A stretch of DNA of 64,000 nucleotides from contig DXMY01000025.1 of assembly GCA_019413925.1 (NCBI GenBank), forward strand, positions 1 to 64,000. Reading direction: 5' to 3'. This document shows positions 18,321 through 27,060 of this stretch, piece by piece; the stretch's first letter is position 1; each line of letters starts with the position of its first letter. The notes beneath the pieces were generated by a model. The model was not told the origin of the DNA and did not search any database. It worked only from the letters and a program-made list of their open reading frames with translations. A program made the translations under genes and the position numbers. Source of the DNA: Collinsella sp. Lineage in GTDB: Bacteria > Actinomycetota > Coriobacteriia > Coriobacteriales > Coriobacteriaceae.

Positions 18321-19226
18321 ATGTCCGATTCCGTTGACACGACGGTCGATACGACCTCGTCGCGCGAGCGCATCAAGCGTGCCCTTTCCCACGGCAAGAA
18401 GGGCCGCATCAACAAGGACCTGTCCAACAAGATCATGCTTGGCGTGTTCCGTGCCGCGGCATACATCACCACGCTGGTGCTGGTCGCTATCATCGCCTAC
18501 GTGGTCATCAACGGCCTGCCACACATCTCGCTCGACTTTATCTTCGGTTGGCCCCAGGGCGTCAACGCCGAGGGCGGAATTTGGCCCACGATCGTCTCGA
18601 CCGTCTATGTGACGGCGCTCGCCATGCTTATCTGCACGCCGATTGCTGTGCTGGCAGCCGTCTATCTGGCCGAGTACGCCAAGCAGGGCAAGGTCGTCGA
18701 GCTCATTCGCTACGCTGCTGACGCTTTGGCCTCGGTGCCCTCCATCGTTATGGGCCTGTTTGGCTACGCCTTGTTTGTCGAGGCCATGGGCCTGGGCCTT
18801 TCGATGGTCTCGGCCGCTCTGGCGCTCGCGCTCTTGATGCTTCCCATCGTCATGCGCACCACCGAAGAGGCCATTCGCGCCGTCCCGCGCTATATCCGTT
18901 GGGGCGCGTACGGCCTGGGCGCCACCAAGTGGCAGGTTGTCTCCAAGATTGTGCTTCCTTCTGCCTTTGGCCGTATTGCCACGGGCATCGTCCTCGCCAT
19001 CGGCCGCGCCATTGGCGAGACCGCGGTGGTGCTCTACACCATGGGCCAAGCCATCAATCTACCTATTTCGCCGCTCGATTCCGGCCGCCCCATGACGGTT
19101 CACCTGTACCTGCTTGCCAACGACGGCATCAACATGAACGCAGCCTACGGCACCGCGCTCTTGCTGATGGTGATCATTCTGGCCTTCAACCTGTTTGCGC
19201 GCTTCCTGTCGCGCAAGCGTCGCTAG
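18321..19226 (+). CDS. pstA: Phosphate ABC transporter permease PstA
   Basis: The second membrane subunit of the phosphate importer. The 301 residues start with a basic cytoplasmic tail of about 45 residues, then six predicted membrane segments; the coupling motif (A-Y-G-L-G-A-T-K-W-Q, about 194-203) contacts PstB. It starts three bases after pstC with AGAGGGGG as ribosome site. Confidence 0.94.
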   Translation: MSDSVDTTVDTTSSRERIKRALSHGKKGRINKDLSNKIMLGVFRAAAYITTLVLVAIIAYVVINGLPHISLDFIFGWPQGVNAEGGIWPTIVSTVYVTALAMLICTPIAVLAAVYLAEYAKQGKVVELIRYAADALASVPSIVMGLFGYALFVEAMGLGLSMVSAALALALLMLPIVMRTTEEAIRAVPRYIRWGAYGLGATKWQVVSKIVLPSAFGRIATGIVLAIGRAIGETAVVLYTMGQAINLPISPLDSGRPMTVHLYLLANDGINMNAAYGTALLLMVIILAFNLFARFLSRKRR

Positions 19227-19238
19227 TTAAGGAGTCCC

Positions 19239-20042
<804 letters not shown>

Positions 20043-20134
20043 TCGGTGCGACTAGTCCCAAGCCGATCGGACCTAGTCCGGTGCGTATTCACTGTGCGGG
20101 CGGCATGACCGCACCCAACTGATTGGAGTGAACC

Positions 20135-20992
20135 ATGCGCAAACTGTTTTCCCGTCAGCTCGTCGAGGCCCGTCACGAGATGCTGAGCATCTATGAGGCC
20201 GTCGATCTGGCCCTCCACGATGCCGTGAAGGCCTATGTGACCGACGACCGCAAGCTCGCCACCAAGACCAAGAAGCGCACGCTTTCGATTGACGCGCGCT
20301 GCGCCAACCTGGAGGCCGTCTGCTACAACCTGATCGCCACGCAGTCACCGGTTGCTTCCGACTTCCGCCTGCTTCAGACGATCATCTACGTCGACTTTAA
20401 CCTGCAGCGCATGACCGATAAGGTCCGTCAGATCTGCCGTGCCACGCGTCATATGATCAAGGCCGACATCTCGCTGCCCCAGGAGCTTGTCGGCACGGTC
20501 GAGGCCGAGGCTGAGGCCGTGTACCAGGTGCTAGGCTCGTCGCTTTCTGCGCTCGTCACCAACGACATGTCCATCATTTGCAACCTGGCCGTCGAGGACG
20601 AGCCGGTGCATGCGGCATACGAGAAGTTCTTCCGCACCTTTAACCGTATGGATACGGGCGACTTTATGGACGATGACAGCAACTACGACGACCTGCGCCG
20701 CGCCATCATGGTTTCGCGCTACTTGGATCGCATTGCCTCGATCTCTATCGATGCCGCCTGCCGTCTGACCTTCCTTTTGACCGGACAGCGCATGACTGCC
20801 GGCGATATCGCCCGTGTGGACGAGGATGAGCTCGAGAGCATGCGCGTGCCTTCGGGCGAGGGTGTTATCATGAGGCCCGCCGTCGACGCGCGCTACGTTG
20901 CCAAGGTGCCCGCCAACGAGGTCAGCGAGGGTCTTCGCTACCTGCTCGATCATCTTGAGGACGAGGACGATGGCGAGGACGACGAGGAGTAA
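20135..20992 (+). CDS. phoU: Phosphate-specific transport regulator PhoU
   Basis: PhoU links the Pst transporter to the phosphate-sensing histidine kinase and restrains the regulon when phosphate is plentiful. The 285-residue protein shows the R-x-x-F (about 2-6) and paired three-helix-bundle pattern with A-S-D-F-R-L-L-Q-T (about 73-81), typical of the family's metal-binding helices. It is longer than the usual ~220 residues, with an extra C-terminal segment ending in a strongly acidic run. The 92-base gap after pstB contains several short stem-loops (e.g. GTGCGG/CCGCAC) that may tune expression. Confidence 0.88.
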   Translation: MRKLFSRQLVEARHEMLSIYEAVDLALHDAVKAYVTDDRKLATKTKKRTLSIDARCANLEAVCYNLIATQSPVASDFRLLQTIIYVDFNLQRMTDKVRQICRATRHMIKADISLPQELVGTVEAEAEAVYQVLGSSLSALVTNDMSIICNLAVEDEPVHAAYEKFFRTFNRMDTGDFMDDDSNYDDLRRAIMVSRYLDRIASISIDAACRLTFLLTGQRMTAGDIARVDEDELESMRVPSGEGVIMRPAVDARYVAKVPANEVSEGLRYLLDHLEDEDDGEDDEE

Positions 20993-21111
20993 GTGACCCC
21001 GTTCGTCGAAAGATTGTAAATACCTAAGTGAGCGCGGCCTTGCACATGCGGGACCGCGCTCTTGCGTTAGCATGGGACTACTTGTTTGGCTGTCAGCGGA
21101 GGCGATTAGCA

Positions 21112-21849
21112 ATGGATAACTATTTGGACTTGATGCGCGCTCGCCGCGAGCAGATTCTGGAACGTTTTTATGCGGCGCTCGATCGCGCGGGCCGCCCCCA
21201 CGACGCCGCGCGCCTCATTGCCGTGTCCAAGACCGTTGGTGTCGATGAGACCGTTGCCGCCATCCAGGCGGGGTATCGCCATTTTGCCGAGAACCGCCCG
21301 CAGGAGCTGGTTCGCAAGCTCACGGGTCTGGCGGAGCATCCGGAGCTGCCCGAGGTGCGCTTCGATATGATCGGCAACCTGCAGACCAATAAGATCAATG
21401 CGGTGCTGGGCTCAGCCGAGCTGATTCACTCGGTGGGTTCGCTGCATCTGGCACAGGCGATCTCGAGCCGTGCTGTCCGCAAGATTGAGGCAGGCGAGCT
21501 CGCCGTCCTCCAGCGTGTGCTCATTGAGGTCAATGTGAGTGGTGAGGAGTCGAAGGGAGGCTTTTCGCCCGATGAGATTCGCGCCGCCGCGGGTGAGCTT
21601 GCGGAGCTTGAGGGAATTTGCGTGCAGGGGCTTATGACTATGGCGCCCCGGGGGAATAAGGATGTGGCACGCCGCACCTTTGCGGGGCTTCGTGAGCTGA
21701 GGGATGAGCTGGAGGCGGCGCATCCCGATTTGAACCTGCCTGAGCTTTCCTGCGGCATGAGCGAGGACTTTGAGCCTGCCCTTGAGGAGGGCTCTACGCT
21801 CGTTCGCCTGGGCAGGGTAGTATTTAGCCCGGAGTTTGCAGTAAAATAA
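21112..21849 (+). CDS. yggS: YggS/YlmE-family PLP-binding protein
   Basis: A pyridoxal-phosphate homeostasis protein with an alanine-racemase-like N-terminal barrel. The 245-residue protein shows the PLP lysine in L-I-A-V-S-K-T (about 34-40), the F-D-M-I-G-N-L-Q-T-N-K motif (about 83-93), and the C-terminal G-M-S-E-D-F and G-S-T-x-V-R-L-G-R motifs. GGAGG lies about eight bases before ATG 21112; the upstream reading frame has no ribosome site. It is first of the ylmE-sepF-yggT-divIVA group. Confidence 0.92.
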   Translation: MDNYLDLMRARREQILERFYAALDRAGRPHDAARLIAVSKTVGVDETVAAIQAGYRHFAENRPQELVRKLTGLAEHPELPEVRFDMIGNLQTNKINAVLGSAELIHSVGSLHLAQAISSRAVRKIEAGELAVLQRVLIEVNVSGEESKGGFSPDEIRAAAGELAELEGICVQGLMTMAPRGNKDVARRTFAGLRELRDELEAAHPDLNLPELSCGMSEDFEPALEEGSTLVRLGRVVFSPEFAVK

Positions 21850-21909
21850 GGCTCTGAAGTGCGCACTGATTATCGGGGCGCCTGCACTAAACCGCGAGAG
21901 GACACAACC

Positions 21910-22632
21910 ATGGGCTTCCTTGACGAGATTAAAAATAAGATGCACCTGGGCGGCCAGCAGGGTTACGACCAGGGTTATGGCCAGGACGACGACTACGGCT
22001 ACGATGACGGCTATGACGATGGTTATCAGGGCAACGGCTACAGCGGTGCTTCGGGCGAGGGCTTCTACACCCAAGACGAGCCGAGCAACGGCCTGCTTGG
22101 TCAGACGCGCCGTGGTGAAGCTGAGTCGGTTGCCGTGTATACGCGCTCCGGTCAGCTGGTCGGCGATGACTCCCGCCATGCCACGACGTATAACCCGCCT
22201 TCGCGCTCGCAGGACAGCGTTGCGAGCGGTTATCGTCCTGGTGCCTATGACACGCCGTCGAGCTACGCCGAGAACACCCGCGCCCGTGCCGCCGCTGCGC
22301 CCGCGCCTGCGCCGAGCGATGCCTCGGCCTATGCGAGCAATATCATCAACGCCACGCCGCAGCTGCCGGCCTATGTCCTGCGCCCCGAGAGCTATGACGA
22401 CGTAGAGACCGTGGTACGCCGCGTTCGCACCAAGCAGCCTGTCGCACTGATTTTTGTGGGCGTACGCACCGAAGTTGCCAAGCGCGTCTTGGACTTCTCT
22501 TACGGCTTTGCCTGCGGTCTGGGCGCCACGGTCAAGGAGGTAGGCGACCGCGTGTTCATGGTGCTGCCCGCCGGTTGCGAGGTCAAAGATTCCGATCTCA
22601 AGAAGCTTCGTGCCGACGGCTACCTTAAGTAA
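21910..22632 (+). CDS. sepF: Septum protein SepF
   Basis: SepF anchors FtsZ to the membrane and bundles filaments. The 240-residue protein starts with the short amphipathic membrane-binding helix (M-G-F-L-D-E-I-K-N-K-M), then about 130 residues of low-complexity Gly/Tyr/Asp-rich linker, then the conserved SepF core (about 155-240) with L-R-P-x-S-Y-D-D and a hydrophobic G-F-A-C-G-L strand. The linker is notably long. With no ftsA near, SepF is the probable FtsZ anchor here. GAGAGG before ATG 21910 supports this start. Confidence 0.92.
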   Translation: MGFLDEIKNKMHLGGQQGYDQGYGQDDDYGYDDGYDDGYQGNGYSGASGEGFYTQDEPSNGLLGQTRRGEAESVAVYTRSGQLVGDDSRHATTYNPPSRSQDSVASGYRPGAYDTPSSYAENTRARAAAAPAPAPSDASAYASNIINATPQLPAYVLRPESYDDVETVVRRVRTKQPVALIFVGVRTEVAKRVLDFSYGFACGLGATVKEVGDRVFMVLPAGCEVKDSDLKKLRADGYLK

Positions 22633-22653
22633 AGACAAGACGAGGAGATTCCC

Positions 22654-22935
22654 ATCAACATCTACACTATCGTCCAGCTGGTCAACACGCTGTTCAACTT
22701 CTATTCCACGCTCATTGTCGTCTACTGCTTTATGACGTGGATTCCCATGAAGCAGGGTGGTTTGCTTCAGGATATTGCCGCGGTGCTTGATAGCGTGTGC
22801 GGTCCGTGGCTCAACCTGTTCCGTCGTTTCATCCCGCCGATGGGCGGTATCGATTTTTCGCCGGTCGTTGCGATTATTGCGTTACAGTTGGTGCAGAGGC
22901 TGGTTCTGCAGCTTCTTATAGGTATACTCGTGTAG
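22654..22935 (+). CDS. YggT-family membrane protein with an ATC start
   Basis: A 93-residue YggT (YlmG) protein: two hydrophobic segments (about 6-30 and 68-92) with M-T-W-I-P after the first and a loop containing P-W-L-N-L-F-R-R-F-I-P-P, the family hallmark. The frame is open from the sepF stop codon but contains no ATG, GTG or TTG until internal ATG 22732, which would delete the first membrane segment. GAGGAG (22642-22647) sits six bases before ATC 22654, so ATC is the likely initiator, with ATT 22648 less well placed. YggT is linked to membrane and division functions and lies between sepF and divIVA as usual. Confidence 0.8.
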   Translation: MNIYTIVQLVNTLFNFYSTLIVVYCFMTWIPMKQGGLLQDIAAVLDSVCGPWLNLFRRFIPPMGGIDFSPVVAIIALQLVQRLVLQLLIGILV

Positions 22936-22995
22936 AACTGACTTAGTAACTTACGTCGGGCGTGTAGCGCCGAGGCGATGAAAAGGAGACTTGTT

Positions 22996-23670
22996 ATGGC
23001 TATTACCCCTGCAGACATCCAGGCTCAGACTTTCTCTGAGGCCAAGCGTGGCTACGATCCTGCCGAGGTCGACGTCTTCTTGGAGACACTGTCCTCCGAG
23101 GTTGACGCTATGCTCGCTAAGATCGTCGACCTTAAGGGTCGTCTGACTGCTACCGAGCAGCAGCTTGCCGATGCGCAGGCTCAGCTTGCCCAGGCTCAGG
23201 ATGCCACCGCCCAAGCCGTTCCTGCCGCCCCCGTGGCTGCTCCCGCCCCTGACTTCTCCGCTCAGGAGCGCCAGATTTCCGCTGCCCTGATCGCTGCCCA
23301 GCAGACCGCTGAGACCATCGTCAACGATGCCAACGAGAATGCTGAGCGTATCCGCAACGAGGCTGACGCCAAGGCCCGCGAGGTTATCCGCCAGGCTCTG
23401 ACCGAAAAGCAGGCCGAGCTCGAGGAGATCGATCGTCTCAAGGCTTCCCGTGAGGAGTTCAAGGCCGAGTATCTCAAGCTCATCCAGCACTTCATGGACG
23501 ATGCCCAGAACTCCTTCCCGGGCGACCTCATGGCCTCCACGCCGGTCGGTTCTGCCGCTTCTCCTGCGGTGACTGTTCCCGCCGAGCCGCTGCCCGTCGC
23601 TGACCCGGTTGTCCCCGTGGCCGATCCCTTTGCCCCGATCGACAACTTTGCTGCCGACGACCTGGACTAG
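22996..23670 (+). CDS. divIVA: DivIVA-domain coiled-coil polarity protein
   Basis: DivIVA binds negatively curved membrane at poles and septa and in Actinobacteria directs polar growth. The 224-residue protein begins with the conserved I-T-P-A-D-I-Q and F-x-x-A-K-R-G-Y-D-P-A-E-V-D-V-F-L motif (about 3-30), followed by heptad-rich coiled coils (about 30-65 and 90-170) separated by an Ala/Pro-rich break, and a Pro/Ala/Val-rich tail. AAGGAG precedes ATG 22996; the ATG six codons upstream overlaps the ribosome site. Confidence 0.92.
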   Translation: MAITPADIQAQTFSEAKRGYDPAEVDVFLETLSSEVDAMLAKIVDLKGRLTATEQQLADAQAQLAQAQDATAQAVPAAPVAAPAPDFSAQERQISAALIAAQQTAETIVNDANENAERIRNEADAKAREVIRQALTEKQAELEEIDRLKASREEFKAEYLKLIQHFMDDAQNSFPGDLMASTPVGSAASPAVTVPAEPLPVADPVVPVADPFAPIDNFAADDLD

Positions 23671-23700
23671 CATCAGAGCTACAATCTAGTGTCCTTAAGA

Positions 23701-23728
23701 GGAGCTCGCACCTGCGGGCTCCTTTTTT
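23701..23728 (+). terminator. Terminator after divIVA
   Basis: An 8-bp stem (GGAGCTCG/CGGGCTCC, one G-T wobble) with a 6-base loop is followed by six Ts, 30 bases after the divIVA stop codon. Confidence 0.9.
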
Positions 23729-23749
23729 GTGGCTGTATACGGGTTGGGA

Positions 23750-23792
23750 AACAAAACGCCGAGCTCTGCATGCGATAGGACAGAACTCGGCG
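23750..23792 (-). terminator. Terminator of the nitroreductase gene
   Basis: A 12-bp imperfect stem (23757-23768 with 23781-23792) is followed on the minus strand by TTTTGTTT, 43 bases after the minus-strand gene ends. Confidence 0.85.
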
Positions 23793-23835
23793 AAGGGCGC
23801 GTGGTAAAAGGTAGATTTTAAGGTATGTCTAAAAA

Positions 23836-24366
23836 CTACTTGAGGAGGAAGTTGGAGAGGGGAATAGTGCGGGCCTCGCGATGCTCGGGATCGGCGATGT
23901 GGTCGGCGGGATAGCCACAGACGAGCATGTGATAGGGATAGACGCCCTTGGGCAGATTGAACTGCTCCTGTGCCACCTCAGGCTTAAAATGGCATACCCA
24001 GCACGTTCCCAGGCCCTGCTCGGTGGCCTCCATCATCATCTGGTCGCACACGATGGACGTATCGATTTCACTGGAATTCATCTGGTCATACGGGCGTACC
24101 CAAGCATCATCGGTAACGCTGCAAATAAGGAAGACAAGCGGAGCTCCAAAGATAGACCCATCACGAGCAAACCGAGGCTGACAAGCAGCAGCCTTCTCCA
24201 ACAGCTCAGGCGTATCCAGCACCATCACACGGGCTGGATGATTATTACAAGCAGAAGGAGCAATACGCCCAGCCTCAACAACAGCATCAATCACCGCCCG
24301 CTCCACAGCACGATCCTCAAACAAACGACAAGAATACCGAGAACGAGCCAAATCCAAGTAGCTCAT
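23836..24366 (-). CDS. Nitroreductase-family flavoprotein
   Basis: A small FMN-dependent nitroreductase of unknown substrate. The 176-residue protein has the N-terminal R-S-R-Y-S-C-R-L-F (FMN-phosphate contact, with Cys), A-G-R-I-A-P-S-A-C-N-N-H-P (about 36-48), a central D-Q-M-M-M-E-A-T-E-Q-G-L-G-T-C-W-V and the C-terminal V-C-G-Y-P motif. GGAGGG seven bases before ATG 24366 fixes the start; an upstream TTG start is rejected. The first ~75 codons favour T-ending codons whereas the rest uses the C/G-ending codons of the neighbourhood. Confidence 0.85.
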   Translation of the reverse strand: MSYLDLARSRYSCRLFEDRAVERAVIDAVVEAGRIAPSACNNHPARVMVLDTPELLEKAAACQPRFARDGSIFGAPLVFLICSVTDDAWVRPYDQMNSSEIDTSIVCDQMMMEATEQGLGTCWVCHFKPEVAQEQFNLPKGVYPYHMLVCGYPADHIADPEHREARTIPLSNFLLK

Positions 24367-24547
24367 AACAAAGCCCTCCAAAGTCAACGAATCAATCCCA
24401 AGTCAACCAAAAAGGTACCCAAAGCAACACCCACCCAAACGCTCAGCACAGCCCCAAAGTATTCTTTCGAGCATCAAGGGCCGCATCAGCCAAGACCTCA
24501 TTACACCCAAACCATCAGCCAAAGTTTCAATGGCGGTACGTAAGGGA

Positions 24548-24626
24548 GCGGGCCCGGCCACTAATAACCTTTTGAACGACTCTGCTTGCAGCCGGAGTGA
24601 AAAAGGTTATTAGTGGCCGGGCCCGC
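24548..24626. repeat. Foldback element with perfect 26-bp arms
   Basis: Arms at 24548-24573 and 24601-24626 are perfect reverse complements separated by a 27-base loop. It lies 25 bases past the 3' end of the minus-strand DUF47 gene. No T-tract follows on either strand, so it is not a classical terminator. The flanking gap (24367-24547) is strongly A/C-rich on the plus strand with no recognisable gene. Confidence 0.9.
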
Positions 24627-24650
24627 GACCGGTGGGACATGTACCCCCAA

Positions 24651-25274
24651 TTAACTGTTCTTCATGACAATCGAATCCACGACATCGGCCACATTCTCGC
24701 AGCAGTCGGCGCAGTACTCCAGGAAGGCGTACACGTCACGCCAAGCGATGACCTCGAGCGGGTCCTTGCCGTTAACGTGCAGGTTACGCATGGCGTTGAT
24801 ATAGAGCTCGTCGGCCTCGGACTCGATGGTGTTGATCTGGATGACGAGCTCGCGCAGCGTCTTGGACTTGCGGTAGTTAGGCAGCTCGACCATCAGGTCC
24901 TTCATGGCGCGGCAGGCGTCGGTCACCTTGTGGGCGATGACGATGGCGTCGGGATGGATGCTCTGGATGTTGGTGAAGTAGACGCGCTGCACGACGCCCT
25001 CGATACGGTCGAGCACGGTGTCGAGCGAGCAGCTCATCAGATCCAGGTCCTCGCGCTCAAGCGGGGTGATAAAGGCCGTGAGCAGGGCGTCCTCAAGCTC
25101 ATGGTGCTTCTTGTCGGCCGCATGCTCGATCGCGTGCATCTTGTCGAGCATATCGTGAATCTTCGCGGGATCGAAGTTCTCGAAAATCTTGGTAAGCAGC
25201 TCGGCGGCCTGGACGGCAAGGTCGGCGCAGGCGACGTAGTTGTCAAAGTAGAACGAATCGGGTTTCTTTGCCAT
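24651..25274 (-). CDS. DUF47 (PhoU-like) partner of the phosphate permease
   Basis: A 207-residue all-helical DUF47/TIGR00153 protein, structurally related to PhoU and commonly paired with Pit permeases, which it probably regulates. Visible features are repeated helix pairs with E-H-A-A-D-K-K-H-H-E-L (about 49-59) and I-E-S-E-A-D-E-L (about 151-158), the acidic/His motifs expected to bind metal. It follows the pit gene on the same strand after 67 bases, with AAAGGA upstream of the ATG. Confidence 0.9.
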   Translation of the reverse strand: MAKKPDSFYFDNYVACADLAVQAAELLTKIFENFDPAKIHDMLDKMHAIEHAADKKHHELEDALLTAFITPLEREDLDLMSCSLDTVLDRIEGVVQRVYFTNIQSIHPDAIVIAHKVTDACRAMKDLMVELPNYRKSKTLRELVIQINTIESEADELYINAMRNLHVNGKDPLEVIAWRDVYAFLEYCADCCENVADVVDSIVMKNS

Positions 25275-25341
25275 GAGTGGGTCCTTTCGAGGCGAAGACG
25301 GGTGGGCGAAGTTTTGCGGTCCGGATGGACGCTCGTTTTGA

Positions 25342-26391
25342 CTAGATGAACATCATGAACAGCTTGGCCATGACAAAGCTGATGAGTCCGCAGGCGGGGA
25401 AGGTGAAGAACCAGGTGAACATCATGTCCTTGACGACGCCGAAGTTGATGGCCGAAAGGCGCTTGACGGCGCCGACGCCCATGATGGCGCAGGTCTTGAT
25501 GTGCGTGGAGGACACGGGGATGCCGGTAAGGGTGGCAAGCAGCAGGTTCGCGGCGCCCGCCAGGTCGGCGGAGAAGCCCTGGTACTTTTCGAGCTTGACC
25601 ATGCTCTGGCCAACGGACTTGATGATGCGCTCGCCGCCCACGCTGGTGCCGATGCCCATGGTGGCCGAGCATAGCAGCATAATCCAGATGGGGATGCCGG
25701 CATCGCCGACGCTCGTCTGGCCGCTGGCAAAGGCCACGCCTAAAAAGAGCACGCCGATGAACTTCTGTCCATCCTGCGCGCCGTGCATAAAGCTCATGGC
25801 CGCAGCGCTCGCGATCTGAGCGTATTTAAAGAAGACATTGGCACGTCGCCTGTTGGCGGCGGCGAAAAGAATCGAGACGAGCTTGCACAGGACCCAGCCC
25901 ATGACAAAGCCCAGGCCGATGGAGAGCGCCAGGCCGTAGATGACCTTCATCCACTCGTGGACGTTGACGCTGCTCGCACCGCCGAGGGCGATGGCGGCAC
26001 CGGTCAGGCCGGCGATAAGGCTGTGGCTTTGCGAGGTGGGGATGCCAAAACGCGACGCTGTGGCGCCGTAGACGACGATGGAGAACAGCGCCGCGCACAG
26101 GCAGGCGAGCGCCATGGTACTGTTTCCGCCAAAGTCGACAATATGGGAGATGGTGTTGGCGACGCTCGCGTTAAAGTGCGTCATGATGAGCACGCCGAGG
26201 AAGTTGAATGCGGCACTCATGAGAATGGCGGCGCGGGCGGGCATGCAACGCGTAGTGACGCAGGTCGCGATGGCGTTGGGTGCGTCGGTCCATCCATTGA
26301 CGAAGATGGCGCCGAGCGCGAGGATCACGGTGACGGCAAGGACTGGGTTCGACACAAGTTGGCCGAGGAAGGTTGAGAACGTTACGTCCAT
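25342..26391 (-). CDS. pit: Low-affinity inorganic phosphate transporter (Pit family)
   Basis: A 349-residue, roughly ten-segment membrane protein of the PiT family, which moves metal-phosphate complexes with cation gradients. The duplicated family motif is visible as N-G-W-T-D-A-P-N-A-I-A (about 32-42) and near the C-terminus as P-V-S-S-T-H-I-K-T (about 299-307). It forms an operon with the downstream DUF47 gene. It complements the high-affinity pst system at 16.5-21 kb. Confidence 0.92.
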   Translation of the reverse strand: MDVTFSTFLGQLVSNPVLAVTVILALGAIFVNGWTDAPNAIATCVTTRCMPARAAILMSAAFNFLGVLIMTHFNASVANTISHIVDFGGNSTMALACLCAALFSIVVYGATASRFGIPTSQSHSLIAGLTGAAIALGGASSVNVHEWMKVIYGLALSIGLGFVMGWVLCKLVSILFAAANRRRANVFFKYAQIASAAAMSFMHGAQDGQKFIGVLFLGVAFASGQTSVGDAGIPIWIMLLCSATMGIGTSVGGERIIKSVGQSMVKLEKYQGFSADLAGAANLLLATLTGIPVSSTHIKTCAIMGVGAVKRLSAINFGVVKDMMFTWFFTFPACGLISFVMAKLFMMFI

Positions 26392-26421
26392 ATATGGGCT
26401 TTCTCGAAGTTTGCAGGCACG

Positions 26422-26453
26422 TTACAGAAACATGATAAATCGTATCACCTCCT
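26422..26453 (-). other. Three-codon ORF with perfect ribosome site upstream of pit
   Basis: On the minus strand, AGGAGGTGAT (26453-26444), a near-perfect match to the 16S 3' end, is followed 10 bases later by ATG TTT CTG TAA (26433-26422). It lies 31 bases before the pit start. It could be a minimal leader ORF or a chance ribosome-binding sequence. Confidence 0.35.
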
Positions 26454-26641
26454 GCGGGTTTCTTTACCGAGTTCTGATGGGAGCAGTGAATTTTTTGGCA
26501 CTAAAATTGAATATTATCCCTGTTGACCGCGGGTGTTCTTTTTGCTAACACGCCATGCGGACACATGCGCGCGCCCCAACACCCCAAAACCACAGTCTGT
26601 TCGCTTTACAATATGCAAACATGCGTTCGATAATAGGAGAC

Positions 26642-26980
26642 ATGGAATATCGACAGACAGATGGCAAAACTCGGCGCGTGCACAAGCAGTATGTGGACGT
26701 CGTGGCTCGCATCCTCGCGGGCGGACAGGTCGTGCCGGTCACCGTCTGCTGGGTCGACGGTCGTTGCTTTACGATTGACGAGATTGTCTCGTCCACCGGT
26801 TTTGGCCTGACGGTTCACGGCATTCGTACGGCGACTTATAAGGTTCGTTTTGGCGGACATGCGACCGAACTGTATCTGGAAGAACAGGCACGCGAGCGAC
26901 CGGATGGCTCGCAGACTCATCTGATGCGTTGGTGGGTGTGGGCGTTCGACCGAACACTCGAGAGCGAGCGCCGCAGGTAA
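26642..26980 (+). CDS. Small conserved-looking protein of unknown function
   Basis: A 112-residue protein I cannot assign. It is rich in predicted beta strands, with V-D-V-V-A-R-I-L-A-G-G near residue 20 and P-V-T-V-C-W-V-D-G-R-C-F-T-I-D-E-I (about 33-49), reminiscent of small wrap-around domains with a G-R-x-Y/F motif, followed by R-W-W-V-W and a basic C-terminus. There is no signal peptide or membrane segment. TAGGAG lies just before ATG 26642; the upstream in-frame ATG (26555) has no ribosome site. It stands alone between the divergent pit gene and the BAX-inhibitor-like gene. Confidence 0.7.
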   Translation: MEYRQTDGKTRRVHKQYVDVVARILAGGQVVPVTVCWVDGRCFTIDEIVSSTGFGLTVHGIRTATYKVRFGGHATELYLEEQARERPDGSQTHLMRWWVWAFDRTLESERRR

Positions 26981-27060
26981 GAACGCGTGGCGTTCGGGTA
27001 CAATGGCAGGAAACTTGTCAGCTACGGCGCCGTCGCGGTGCTTTTTGAAAGGACGAAATT

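Noticed and set aside
20043..20134. A terminator between pstB and phoU
   Set aside because: The stem-loops present are short and lack a T-tract; phoU is more likely cotranscribed.
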